Assembly (NCBI RefSeq): GCF_002843305.1
Contig: NZ_PGSG01000090.1
Location: forward strand, 118,298-182,297
Length of the DNA: 64,000 bases
From: Streptomyces barkulensis
GTDB lineage: Bacteria > Actinomycetota > Actinomycetes > Streptomycetales > Streptomycetaceae
Direction: 5' to 3'
This document shows positions 1-8,122 of this stretch, in pieces. The translations under genes and the position numbers were made by a program. The first letter of the stretch is position 1. The number at the start of each line of letters is the position of its first letter. The notes under the pieces are model-generated. The model ran no database searches. It saw only the letters and a list, made by a program, of their open reading frames with translations, and had not been told where the DNA came from.

Positions 1-3000
1 GACGACCTCCGGCGGCTCCTCGGCATCCCCTTCACCGCCGAGCAGATGGAGTGCATCACCGCTCCGCCCGCGCCGCAGGTCATCGTGGCCGGAGCCGGGT
101 CGGGCAAGACGACGGTGATGGCCGCCCGGGTGGTCTGGCTGGTAGGCACCGGGCAGGTCGCGCCCGAGCGCGTGCTGGGCCTGACCTTCACCAACAAGGC
201 GGCGGGCGAGCTGGCCGACCGGGTGCGCGGGGCGCTGCGCAGGGCGGGAGTGCTCGACCCCGACCCGGCCGCCCCCTCCGCCCCCTCCGACCCCTCCGAC
301 CCCGAACAACCGCCCGGCGAGCCGCGGATCTCCACGTACCACGCCTTCGCCGGGCAGCTGCTGGGCGACCACGGGCTGCGGCTGGGCATCGAGCCGTCCG
401 CCCGGCTGCTGGCCGACGCCACCCGCTACCAGCTCGCCGCCTCGGTGCTGCGCACCGCGCCCGGCCCCTTCACGGCGCTGACCAAGTCCGTCGGCGAGCT
501 GGTGCGCGACCTCCTCGCCCTCGACGGCGAGCTGTCCGAGCATCTGGTGGAGCCGGAGCGGCTGCGCGCGTACGACCGTGAGCTGCTCGACCTGCTGGAG
601 AGCGGCGAGGTGAAGCTCACCAACGCCGCCCTGCGGAAGGTGCCCGAGACCGCGCGGGGCCGCCTGGAACTGCTGGGGCTCGTCGAGGAGTACCGCAGGC
701 GCAAGCGGGAGCGCGAACTGCTCGACTTCGGCGACCAGATGGCCCTGTCGGCGTCCCTGGCGCGTGATGTGCCCGAGGTCGGGCGGATCCTGCGCGAGGA
801 GTACGCCGTGGTGCTGCTGGACGAGTACCAGGACACCTCCGTGGCCCAACGCGTCATGCTGGCGGGCCTGTTCGGGGCAGGGGCGGCCCCGAACAGGACA
901 GGGGGGAGCACCGGCCACGCCGTCACCGCCGTCGGCGACCCCTGCCAGGCCATCTACGGCTGGCGCGGCGCGTCCGTGGCCAACCTCGACGACTTCCCCG
1001 AGCACTTCCCCCTCGCCGACGGCACTCCCGCCCGCCGCCAGTCCCTGAGCGAGAACCGGCGCAGCGGCGGACGGCTGCTGGACCTGGCCAACACCCTGGC
1101 CGCGCCGCTGCGCGCCCGCCACGCGGGCGTGGAGGCGCTGCGCCCCGCACCCGGCGCCGAGCACGACGGCCTGGTGCGCTGCGCGCTGCTGCGCACCCAC
1201 GCCGAGGAGATCGCGTGGCTGGCCGACTCCGTCGCCCATCTGGTGAACACCGGCACCGAGCCCGGCGAAATCGCCGTGCTGTGCCGCACCGCCGGCGACT
1301 TCGCGCAGATCCAGGGCGCGCTGGTGGAGCGCGGGGTCCCGGTCGAGGTCGTCGGCCTGTCGGGCCTGCTGCATCTGCCGGAGATCGCCGATCTGGTCGC
1401 CATGTGCGAGGTCCTCCAGGACCCGACCGCCAACGCCTCCCTGGTACGCCTGCTCACCGGCCCGCGCTGGCGCATCGGCCCGCGCGACCTCGCCCTGCTG
1501 GGCCGCCGCGCCCGGCTGCTGGTGCCCGGCGGCCCGCGCACCGGCGACGGGGAGGCCGGCGTCCAGGAGCGGCTGGCGGCGGCCGTGGAGGGAACCGACC
1601 CGGCCGAGGTGGTCTCGCTCGCCGACGCGCTCGACACCTTCCTGGGCACCAGCGGCCACGACGACCCGCTGCCGTTCTCGGCCGAGGCCCGGGTGCGCTT
1701 CGCCCGGCTGGCCAAGGAGATACGCGATCTGCGGGCCTCGCTGGCCGACCCGCTGATGGACGTGCTGCACCGGGTGCTGTCCGTCACCGGCCTGGAGGTC
1801 GAGCTCTCCGCCTCTCCGCACGCGCTGGCCGCCCGCCGCCGGGAGACCCTCGGTACCTTCCTGGACATCGCCGCCGGATTCGCCTCGCTGGACGGGCAGT
1901 CCACCCTGCTGGCCTTCCTGGGCTTCCTGCGCGCCGCGGCCGAGTACGAGAAGGGACTGGACAGCTCGCTGCCCGGCGCGGAGAACACCGTCAAGGTCCT
2001 CACCGCGCACAAGTCCAAGGGCCTGGAGTGGGACGTGGTCGCCGTTCCCGGGCTGGTGGCCGGCAACTTCCCCAGCGGGCAGGCCCGCGAGTCCTGGCTC
2101 TCCCAGCCGAAGGTGCTGCCGCCCGCGCTGCGCGGCGACGCGGCGACCCTGCCGGAGCTGTCCGGCTGGACGGCGAAGGACCGCAAGGCCTACGACGAGG
2201 CGGTCAGGGACCACCAGCACACCGAGGAGCTGCGGCTGGGCTACGTCGCCTTCACCCGCCCCCGCTCCCTGCTGCTGGGCTCGGGCCACTGGTGGGGGCC
2301 CAGCCAGAAGAAGCCGCGCGGCCCCTCCTCCTTCCTGGAGGCGCTGCGCGCGCACTGCGAGGCCGGCCCGCGGCACGGCGAGGTCGAGCACTGGGCCGCA
2401 GAGCCTGCCGAGGGCGAGGAGAACCCGGCGCTGGAGGAGCCGGCCGAGGAGCGAGCCTGGCCGCTGCCGCTGGACGAGGAGGCCTGGGCGCGCCGCCGTG
2501 CCGCCGCCGCGCGCGTCATGGCCCACCTGGACGGACGGACGGGCGAGCGGACCGAAGGGCGGACCGAAGGGCGGACGGACGGGCGGAGACTGCCCCGCCC
2601 CCGTACGGCCCCGGAGCCCGCCCCGGCGGAGGAGCCCGCACCGGCCCCGGCGGAACCTGCCCCGCAGGACGCGCCGGAGCCGGAGCTCGCCCCGGAGGAC
2701 GCGCGGACCGTCGCCTCCTGGGACCGCGACATGGAGGCGCTCACCGCCGAACTGCGCCGGGCCCGGTCGGGCGTGCGGGAGGTGCCGCTGCCCCCGGCGC
2801 TCTCCGCGACCCAGCTCGTACGCCTGGCCGCCGACCCCGAGGCCTTCGCACGGGATCTGGCCCGACCCATGCCGCAGCCGCCGCGGCCCGCCGCGGCCCG
2901 CCGGGGCGCCCGCTTCCACGCCTGGGTGGAGTCCCGCTTCGAGGAGCTGGAGCTGCCTCTGCACGACCCCGAGGAGCTTCCGGGGGTCGGGGAGGAGGGC

Positions 3001-3510
3001 GAGGCGTATCCCGGCGGCGACGACGGGATCGCCGACGAGAAGGACCTCGCCGCGCTCAAGGAGGCCTTCGGCCGCACCCCCTACGCGCACCGCACCCCGT
3101 ACCGCGTCGAGGCGCCCTTCCGGCTGGTGCTCGCGGGCCGGGTGATCCGGGGCCGGATCGACGCGGTGTACCGCGACGGGGAGGGCCGCTTCGAGATCGT
3201 CGACTGGAAGACCGGGCACTCCGGCAGGGCCGACCCGCTCCAGCTCGCCGTCTACCGCCTCGCCTGGGCCGAGCGGCACGGGCTGCCGCCCGAGGCCGTG
3301 AGCGCCGCCTTCCTCCACGTCCGCAGCGGGGAACTGGTCCGGCCCGCCCGGCTGCCGGGCCGCGCCGGTCTGGAGAGGCTGCTGCTGCACGGCACGCAGG
3401 ACACGGCCGTCCCGGACCGGGACGCTCCGGACATCCCGGGCGGCCGGGAGGCGCCCGGCGTCCGGCGGGACGCGGCGACCGATTCCGGGGCGGGCGGAAC
3501 GGCCGGATAG
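1..3510 (+). CDS. adnA: UvrD-family helicase with C-terminal RecB-like nuclease (AdnA-like), 5' partial
   Basis: Predicted subunit of the AdnAB helicase-nuclease that resects DNA double-strand ends. The reading frame is open to base 1, so the true start lies outside. The Walker A motif GAGSGKTT is at 91-114, the motif FTNKAAGEL follows, and Walker B/motif II VLLDEYQDTS is at 811-840. The motor is followed by a Pro/Ala-rich linker with short DGRTxGR-type repeats (about 2520-2590). The C-terminus carries a PD-(D/E)XK nuclease: RGARFHAWVE, GRIDAVY, IVDWKTG (3196-3216) and QLAVYRLAW. In mycobacteria the order is adnB-adnA-nudC-mrx1-uvrD2-whiB7, and the neighbours here match it, so position favours AdnA over AdnB. 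The subunit assignment is inferred from order; the helicase-nuclease call is firm. The stop codon TAG overlaps a possible -10 box. Confidence 0.85.
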   Translation, partial: DDLRRLLGIPFTAEQMECITAPPAPQVIVAGAGSGKTTVMAARVVWLVGTGQVAPERVLGLTFTNKAAGELADRVRGALRRAGVLDPDPAAPSAPSDPSDPEQPPGEPRISTYHAFAGQLLGDHGLRLGIEPSARLLADATRYQLAASVLRTAPGPFTALTKSVGELVRDLLALDGELSEHLVEPERLRAYDRELLDLLESGEVKLTNAALRKVPETARGRLELLGLVEEYRRRKRERELLDFGDQMALSASLARDVPEVGRILREEYAVVLLDEYQDTSVAQRVMLAGLFGAGAAPNRTGGSTGHAVTAVGDPCQAIYGWRGASVANLDDFPEHFPLADGTPARRQSLSENRRSGGRLLDLANTLAAPLRARHAGVEALRPAPGAEHDGLVRCALLRTHAEEIAWLADSVAHLVNTGTEPGEIAVLCRTAGDFAQIQGALVERGVPVEVVGLSGLLHLPEIADLVAMCEVLQDPTANASLVRLLTGPRWRIGPRDLALLGRRARLLVPGGPRTGDGEAGVQERLAAAVEGTDPAEVVSLADALDTFLGTSGHDDPLPFSAEARVRFARLAKEIRDLRASLADPLMDVLHRVLSVTGLEVELSASPHALAARRRETLGTFLDIAAGFASLDGQSTLLAFLGFLRAAAEYEKGLDSSLPGAENTVKVLTAHKSKGLEWDVVAVPGLVAGNFPSGQARESWLSQPKVLPPALRGDAATLPELSGWTAKDRKAYDEAVRDHQHTEELRLGYVAFTRPRSLLLGSGHWWGPSQKKPRGPSSFLEALRAHCEAGPRHGEVEHWAAEPAEGEENPALEEPAEERAWPLPLDEEAWARRRAAAARVMAHLDGRTGERTEGRTEGRTDGRRLPRPRTAPEPAPAEEPAPAPAEPAPQDAPEPELAPEDARTVASWDRDMEALTAELRRARSGVREVPLPPALSATQLVRLAADPEAFARDLARPMPQPPRPAAARRGARFHAWVESRFEELELPLHDPEELPGVGEEGEAYPGGDDGIADEKDLAALKEAFGRTPYAHRTPYRVEAPFRLVLAGRVIRGRIDAVYRDGEGRFEIVDWKTGHSGRADPLQLAVYRLAWAERHGLPPEAVSAAFLHVRSGELVRPARLPGRAGLERLLLHGTQDTAVPDRDAPDIPGGREAPGVRRDAATDSGAGGTAG

Positions 3511-3770
3511 GCTCGGGGCATGAGCACCACCCCGGCCGCTCGTGGACACCGCCGTCCGCGCGCGCACCGCAGGCCGGCCCGCCGTCCCCGCGGACGGTCG
3601 GCGCCCCCCTTCCCCCGGCACGGGGGAGCGGCAGGGACGGCTGTGCGCGGGCGCCGCCGCGGACGGAGAGGAACGGGTCTTCCATCGCACCCGGATCGCA
3701 CGGAATGGTCCGGCGGCCGTCGTACGCACCCGAACCACCGCTCACGCAGCAGGGGAAGTTGGTAGCAGCC
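3508..3770 (+). other. Intergenic region with leaderless-type start and possible gene remnant
   Basis: 260 bases without a convincing gene. A -10-like TAGGCT (3508-3513) lies six bases before ATG 3520, the spacing seen at several leaderless genes in this window. The frame opened there (81 codons, Arg/Pro-rich) has no family resemblance and poor codon bias. A +1 shift after about ten codons gives VDTAVRARTA, which recalls the N-terminus of the M20 dipeptidases I remember beside nudC in other Streptomyces. Either this is a decayed gene start or simply the nudC upstream region. AGGGGA at 3751-3756 serves as the nudC ribosome site. Confidence 0.3.
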
Positions 3771-4712
3771 GTGATCACCTGGCCCGACCACACCACCGAC
3801 CGTCCTCCGATCACGCTCACCGCCACCGGCGGCATAGACCGGGCCTCCCACCACCGGCTGGACGAGGCCTGGCTCGGGGCGGCCTGGAGCCACCCGACGA
3901 CCCGCTGCTTCGTGGTCTCCGGCGGGCAGGTGCTGATCGAGGACACCGGTGACGGGGGCGCGGAGCTGGTGACCATGCCCTCCTTCGACGCCCCGCTGAC
4001 CGAGGCGCACCGCTACTTCCTCGGCATCGACGAGGACGGCGTGCGCTACTTCGCGCTGCAGAAGGACGCGCTGCCGGGCCGGATGGACGACGCGGCCCGG
4101 CCGGCCGGGCTGCGGGAGGCGGGCACGCTGCTCTCCGAGCGCGACGCCCAGCTGATGGTGCACGCCGTGGCCCTGGAGAACTGGCAGCGCATGCACCGTT
4201 TCTGCTCGCGCTGCGGCGAGCGCACGGTCATCGCCGCCGCCGGCCACATCCGCCGCTGCCCGGCCTGCGGCGGCGAGCACTACCCGCGCACCGACCCGGC
4301 CGTGATCATGCTGGTGACGGACCCGGAGGGCCGTGCGCTGCTGGGCCGCCAGGTGCACTGGCCCAAGGGCCGCTTCTCCACGCTCGCGGGCTTCGTGGAG
4401 CCGGGCGAGTCCATCGAGCAGGCGGTCGTCCGCGAGGCGGGCGAGGAGGCGGGCGTCACGATCGGCAGGGTCGAGTACGTCGCCAGCCAGCCGTGGCCCT
4501 TCCCGTCCAGCCTGATGCTGGGCTTCGTGGCGCACGCCACCTCCACCGAGATCCGGGTGGACGGCGAGGAGATCGAGGAGGCCCGCTGGTTCTCCCGCGA
4601 GGAACTGCGCGCCGCGTTCGCCTCCGGCGAGGTGCTGCCGCCGTCGGGCATCTCGATCGCGGCCCGGCTGATCGAGCTGTGGTACGGGCAGCCGCTGCCG
4701 GGCCCGCTGTGA
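3771..4712 (+). CDS. nudC: NAD(+) diphosphatase (NADH pyrophosphatase), NUDIX family
   Basis: Hydrolyses NAD(H) to NMN(H) and AMP; family members also remove NAD caps from RNA. 313 aa, normal length. The N-terminal domain is followed by a four-cysteine zinc ribbon (C145, C148, C163, C166), then the Nudix box GFVEPGESIEQAVVREAGEE (from about residue 207). The NudC signature SQPWPFPSS follows the box. The GTG start at 3771 was chosen because AGGGGA precedes it and the family N-terminus (ITWPDHT) begins there. It lies between the AdnA-like helicase and the convergent mycoredoxin gene, as in mycobacteria. A strong hairpin follows the stop. Confidence 0.93.
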   Translation: MITWPDHTTDRPPITLTATGGIDRASHHRLDEAWLGAAWSHPTTRCFVVSGGQVLIEDTGDGGAELVTMPSFDAPLTEAHRYFLGIDEDGVRYFALQKDALPGRMDDAARPAGLREAGTLLSERDAQLMVHAVALENWQRMHRFCSRCGERTVIAAAGHIRRCPACGGEHYPRTDPAVIMLVTDPEGRALLGRQVHWPKGRFSTLAGFVEPGESIEQAVVREAGEEAGVTIGRVEYVASQPWPFPSSLMLGFVAHATSTEIRVDGEEIEEARWFSREELRAAFASGEVLPPSGISIAARLIELWYGQPLPGPL

Positions 4713-4715
4713 CGA

Positions 4716-4759
4716 GCGGTCCGCCGCGGACCCGGTGAACCGGGCCCGCGGCGGACCGC
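4716..4759. terminator. Bidirectional intrinsic terminator between nudC and mycoredoxin
   Basis: Long inverted repeat: arms GCGGTCCGCCGCGG (4716-4729) and its complement (4746-4759), continued by an inner CCCGG/CCGGG pair with a TGAA loop. It lies between two convergent genes with almost no other spacer, so it probably ends both transcripts. There is no T-tract on either side, common for Streptomyces terminators. Confidence 0.75.
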
Positions 4760-4772
4760 CTGCGGTGGTGCG

Positions 4773-5015
4773 TCAGGCTCCCAGAACGGCCTTCACCGTC
4801 GCGATCGAGGGGTTGGGCAGGGCCGAGCCGTCGGGGAAGAGCACGGTCGGGACCAGCTGGTTGCCGTTGTTGACCTTCTCGACGAAGGCCGCGGCCTCCG
4901 GGTCGTGCTCGATGTTGACCTCGGTGTACGCGATTCCCTCGCGGTCCATCTGGCCCTTGAGCCGACGGCAGTAGCCGCACCAGGTGGTGCTGTACATCGT
5001 GACCGTTCCCGCCAT
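4773..5015 (-). CDS. mrx1: Mycoredoxin (glutaredoxin-like mycothiol-dependent reductase)
   Basis: 80 aa thioredoxin-fold protein that reduces mycothiol-mixed disulfides on proteins. The active site CGYC is at residues 13-16, as in mycobacterial Mrx1. The cis-Pro segment LVPTVLF and the C-terminal glutaredoxin helix are present. ATG 5015 begins MAGTVTMYST, the usual family N-terminus. It is convergent with nudC and divergent from uvrD2, the same neighbourhood as Rv3198A in M. tuberculosis. Mycothiol dependence is known for the family and not visible here. In Streptomyces such genes often belong to the SigR regulon, but I saw no clear SigR box upstream. Confidence 0.9.
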   Translation of the reverse strand: MAGTVTMYSTTWCGYCRRLKGQMDREGIAYTEVNIEHDPEAAAFVEKVNNGNQLVPTVLFPDGSALPNPSIATVKAVLGA

Positions 5016-5253
5016 GGGTTCTCGTGCTCCTCGTCTCGGCGTGTCGGCGTACTGGCATCGGTGGAACGTTCAACCGGCCGGACCCATTCCCGGCCCAGTC
5101 CGGACCCATTCCCGGCCCCGGTCCGGCCCCGGCCCGGAGCGATCCCGGACCGGGGCCGGCGCGGGGCCGGCGCGGGGTGCGTTCCTGTTACGAGTTCCCG
5201 CCGCCTGTGGACGACGGTTACGGGCCCCTCGGCCGACCTGGCAGCATGGCGGG

Positions 5254-7515
5254 GTGACAGCAGCAACGCCCTCCTCCCTCTTCCCGCACGTCCCCGACTC
5301 GCCCGACGCGGTGCTCGAAGGGCTCGATCCCGAGCAGCGCGAGGTGGCGACGGCACTGCACGGCCCGGTGTGCGTGCTGGCGGGGGCCGGTACGGGCAAG
5401 ACCCGCGCGATCACGCACCGGATCGCGTACGGGGTGCTGGCGGGAGTGCTCCCGCCCGCGAGCGTGCTGGCCGTCACCTTCACCAACCGCGCGGCGGGCG
5501 AGATGCGCGGGCGGCTGCGCCAGCTCGGCGCGGGCGGTGTGCAGGCCCGCACCTTCCACTCCGCCGCCCTGCGCCAGCTGCAGTTCTTCTGGCCGAAGGC
5601 GATCGGCGGCGACCTGCCGCGTCTGCTGGAGCGCAAGGTTCAGCTCGTCGCCGAGGCAGCGGCGCGCTGCCGCATCCGGCTCGACCGCAACGAGCTGCGC
5701 GACGTGACGGGCGAGATCGAGTGGGCCAAGGTCACCCAGAGCGTCCCGGAGGACTACCCGGCCGCGATGGCGAAGTCCTCGCGCGAGGCCCCGCGCGACC
5801 CGGCCGAGATCAGCCGGATCTACGGGCTCTACGAGCAGCTCAAGCGCGAGCGGTCGGTCATCGACTTCGAGGACGTGCTGCTGCTCATGGTCGGCATCCT
5901 CCAGGAGCGGCCGGACATCGCCGACACCGTGCGGCGGCAGTACCAGCACTTCGTGGTGGACGAGTACCAGGACGTCAGCCCCCTGCAGCAGCGGCTGCTG
6001 GAGCTGTGGCTCGGGGACCGGGAGAGCATCTGCGTCGTCGGCGACGCCAGCCAGACGATCTACTCCTTCACCGGGGCCACCCCCGACCACCTGCTCGACT
6101 TCCGTGCCCGGCACCCCGGCGCCACGGTGGTCAAGCTGGTGCGCGACTACCGCTCCACACCGCAGGTGGTGCATCTGGCCAACGGGCTGCTGGCCCAGGC
6201 CCGGGGCCGGGCCGCCGAGCACCGGCTGGAGCTGGTCTCCCAGCGCGAGACCGGGCCCGAGCCCGTCTACACCGAGTACCCGGACGAGCCCGCCGAGGCC
6301 GAGGGGGTGGCCCGCCGCATCCGGGAGCTGATGGACGCCGGGGTCCCCGCGAGCGAGGTCGCGGTGCTCTACCGCGTCAACGCCCAGTCCGAGGTCTACG
6401 AACAGGCCCTGGCGGACGCGGGAGTGCCCTACCAGCTGCGCGGCGCCGAGCGGTTCTTCGAACGGCCCGAGGTGCGTGAGGCCGGGGTCGCCCTGCGCGG
6501 CGCGGCACGCGCCGGGGACAACGACCCGCTGCTGGCCGACGCGGTGGACCTCCCCTCCCAGGTGCGTGCGGTACTCGGCGGCACCGGCTGGACGCCGCGG
6601 CCCCCGGCCGGATCCGGGGCGGTACGCGACCGCTGGGAGTCCCTGGCCGCCCTGGTGCGGCTGGCCGAGGACTTCGCACGGGCCCGGCCGCGGGCGACGC
6701 TGGCCGACCTCGTGGCCGAACTGGACGAGCGGGCGAACGCCCAGCACGCCCCCACCGTCGAGGGCGTCACCCTCGCCTCACTGCACTCCGCCAAGGGCCT
6801 GGAGTGGGACGCGGTCTTCCTGGTCGGGCTGACGGACGGGACACTGCCGATCAGCTACGCGAAGACCGACGAGCAGGTCGAGGAGGAGCGCCGGCTGCTC
6901 TACGTGGGCGTCACCCGGGCCCGGCGCCACCTGTCCCTGTCCTGGGCGCTGTCACGCTCGCCGGGCGGCCGGGGCGGCCGCCGCCCGAGCCGGTTCCTGG
7001 CGGGGCTGCGGCCCGGCTCCTCGCCGGGCGGCCGCCCCGGCGGCGCCGCCGGGGTGGAGCGCGGCGGCGGACGGTCGCGCAGGCGGCGCGGTCCGGTGCG
7101 GTGCCGGGTGTGCGGGCGCACCCTCACCGACGCGGGCGAGATCAAGCTGATGCGCTGCGAGGGCTGCCCCTCCGACCTCGACGAGGAGCTGTACGAGCGG
7201 CTGCGCGAGTGGCGTTCGGCCCAGGCGCGGCAGCTCGGTCAGCCCGCCTACTGCGTCTTCACCGACAAGACGCTCATGGCGATCGCCGAGGCCCTGCCCG
7301 ACAACGAGACGGAGCTGTCGCGGATCCCCGGCGTGGGCGGGCGCAAACTCCAGAGGTTCGGCGCCGATGTGCTGGCCCTGTGCGCGGGCGAGGAGATCGG
7401 TGCGGACGCCGGGGAAGCCGCCGGCGAACGAACGGACGAACAGGCGGACGAACAGGCGGACGAAGGGATTCCGGAATCTGTCACAGAGGCTGTTACGAAT
7501 CCGCCGGGAAAATAG
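5254..7515 (+). CDS. uvrD2: ATP-dependent DNA helicase UvrD2 with HRDC domain
   Basis: Superfamily 1 3'-5' helicase of actinobacteria acting in DNA repair. 753 aa from GTG 5254. Walker A GAGTGKTR, motif Ia TFTNRAAGEM, motif II VVDEYQDVS, motif III VVGDASQTIYSF, and motifs V/VI LHSAKGLEW and YVGVTRAR. The C-terminus has the UvrD2 hallmarks: a tetracysteine zinc motif (CRVCG...CEGC) and an HRDC domain (YCVFTDKTL...IPGVGGRKL). CAGCAT six bases before the GTG, with no ribosome site, suggests a leaderless transcript. The tail is Asp/Glu/Gln-rich with a repeated DEQAxE unit. The last codons overlap the AT-rich part of the wblC promoter. Confidence 0.93.
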   Translation: MTAATPSSLFPHVPDSPDAVLEGLDPEQREVATALHGPVCVLAGAGTGKTRAITHRIAYGVLAGVLPPASVLAVTFTNRAAGEMRGRLRQLGAGGVQARTFHSAALRQLQFFWPKAIGGDLPRLLERKVQLVAEAAARCRIRLDRNELRDVTGEIEWAKVTQSVPEDYPAAMAKSSREAPRDPAEISRIYGLYEQLKRERSVIDFEDVLLLMVGILQERPDIADTVRRQYQHFVVDEYQDVSPLQQRLLELWLGDRESICVVGDASQTIYSFTGATPDHLLDFRARHPGATVVKLVRDYRSTPQVVHLANGLLAQARGRAAEHRLELVSQRETGPEPVYTEYPDEPAEAEGVARRIRELMDAGVPASEVAVLYRVNAQSEVYEQALADAGVPYQLRGAERFFERPEVREAGVALRGAARAGDNDPLLADAVDLPSQVRAVLGGTGWTPRPPAGSGAVRDRWESLAALVRLAEDFARARPRATLADLVAELDERANAQHAPTVEGVTLASLHSAKGLEWDAVFLVGLTDGTLPISYAKTDEQVEEERRLLYVGVTRARRHLSLSWALSRSPGGRGGRRPSRFLAGLRPGSSPGGRPGGAAGVERGGGRSRRRRGPVRCRVCGRTLTDAGEIKLMRCEGCPSDLDEELYERLREWRSAQARQLGQPAYCVFTDKTLMAIAEALPDNETELSRIPGVGGRKLQRFGADVLALCAGEEIGADAGEAAGERTDEQADEQADEGIPESVTEAVTNPPGK

Positions 7516-7546
7516 TTTGCGCGGGCCGTCCAAACCCTCATAGCCT
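7507..7546 (+). promoter_or_regulatory. wblC (whiB7-type) promoter with upstream AT-rich element
   Basis: An A/T-rich patch GGAAAATAG (7507-7515), unusual in this GC-rich context, touches a -35-like TTGCGC (7517-7522). An 18-base spacer then leads to -10 TAGCCT (7541-7546). WhiB7/WblC with SigA (HrdB) is known to activate promoters having an AT-rich patch just upstream of -35, including its own gene. The patch overlaps the uvrD2 stop codon. The predicted transcript start, near 7553, gives a leader of about 570 bases before wblC. Confidence 0.7.
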
Positions 7547-7553
7547 TCCGGAC

Positions 7554-7607
7554 ATGGACGAGCGGGGCCTACTGGCTCCATCGGATCCATGCTGTACTGA
7601 ACCCTGA
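7554..7607 (+). CDS. Possible leaderless upstream ORF 1 in wblC leader (17 codons)
   Basis: ATG 7554 lies seven bases after the -10 box TAGCCT, so it could start at the very first base of the transcript. It reads MDERGLLAPSDPCCTEP and stops with TGA at 7605-7607, 56 bases before the longer upstream ORF. No ribosome site is needed if it is leaderless. Nothing else supports translation; conservation in other species would decide. It may act in ribosome-stress sensing, or be chance. Confidence 0.35.
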   Translation: MDERGLLAPSDPCCTEP

Positions 7608-7663
7608 ACGTCCGGATCGACACACACGTCGATCCCCAAAGCGCCGAGAGGAGGCGAGCTTCG

Positions 7664-7990
7664 ATGACCACCACGATCACCACGATCACCACGATCACGA
7701 CGGAACCGACCGGTCGCGAGGTCCTCGCCTCCTGCCTGTTCGGCTCCCGTCTGTCCGGCACCCGTGCCTTCGGCTTTACGGCCGCGCGTCCGGCATCCCT
7801 CGCGGTTCTGTCGATTCGCGAGCGGGCCGGCGAGCGACCGACCCAGGCACCCGCGGTAGTGGCGGCGGCACAGGCTGATGCCTATGCCCTCACCGACGCG
7901 GCCAACGGTGCCGGCAACGGACAGAAGCAGGCCAAGCACCACACGATGTGGGCCTTCCGTGGGCTCGAACCCTGGAGAGATCCAGCCTGA
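7664..7990 (+). CDS. Upstream ORF 2 of wblC (leader peptide, 108 codons)
   Basis: ATG 7664 has a near-perfect ribosome site (AGGAGG at 7649-7654, nine bases before), so initiation is likely. The start is repetitive: MTTTITTITTITTEP, from tandem ACC-ACG-ATC codons. The end reads MWAFRGLEPWRDPA with an internal ATG at 7946, so a 14-codon version is an alternative. The TGA ends 27 bases before the attenuator hairpin. whiB7/wblC genes are known to have an upstream ORF whose impaired translation by ribosome-targeting antibiotics relieves termination; this ORF fits that role. Two small hairpins lie at or after its stop (CTGGAgagaTCCAG and CTGATCggcacGATCAG). Confidence 0.65.
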   Translation: MTTTITTITTITTEPTGREVLASCLFGSRLSGTRAFGFTAARPASLAVLSIRERAGERPTQAPAVVAAAQADAYALTDAANGAGNGQKQAKHHTMWAFRGLEPWRDPA

Positions 7991-8017
7991 TCGGCACGAT
8001 CAGGTCGGCACCTTCCA

Positions 8018-8059
8018 GGGCCGCGGAACCCACACCGGGATCCGCGGCCCTTCTGTTTT
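8018..8059 (+). terminator. Intrinsic attenuator in wblC leader
   Basis: Arms GGGCCGCGGA (8018-8027) and TCCGCGGCCC (8041-8050) form a perfect 10-bp stem with a 13-base loop, followed by TTCTGTTTT, the clearest U-tract in the window. It sits between upstream ORF 2 and wblC, where whiB7 leaders carry a Rho-independent terminator that stops basal transcription. Readthrough under translation stress would allow WblC expression. Confidence 0.85.
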
Positions 8060-8122
8060 CCCCAAGTGGCCCGGCCACCAGCCGGGTCGAAGAGACGACA
8101 CACAGACGAGGAATCCACCGCC

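Noticed and set aside
1215..3770. Very long alternative frames across the AdnA-like gene and other genes
   Set aside because: Arg/Ala/Gly-rich translations are typical shadows of GC-rich coding sequence; the opposing or alternate frame carries the recognisable protein.
7668..7700. Direct repeats at the start of the wblC upstream ORF as a CRISPR or satellite
   Set aside because: Only four partial 9-bp units in a coding frame; no spacers.
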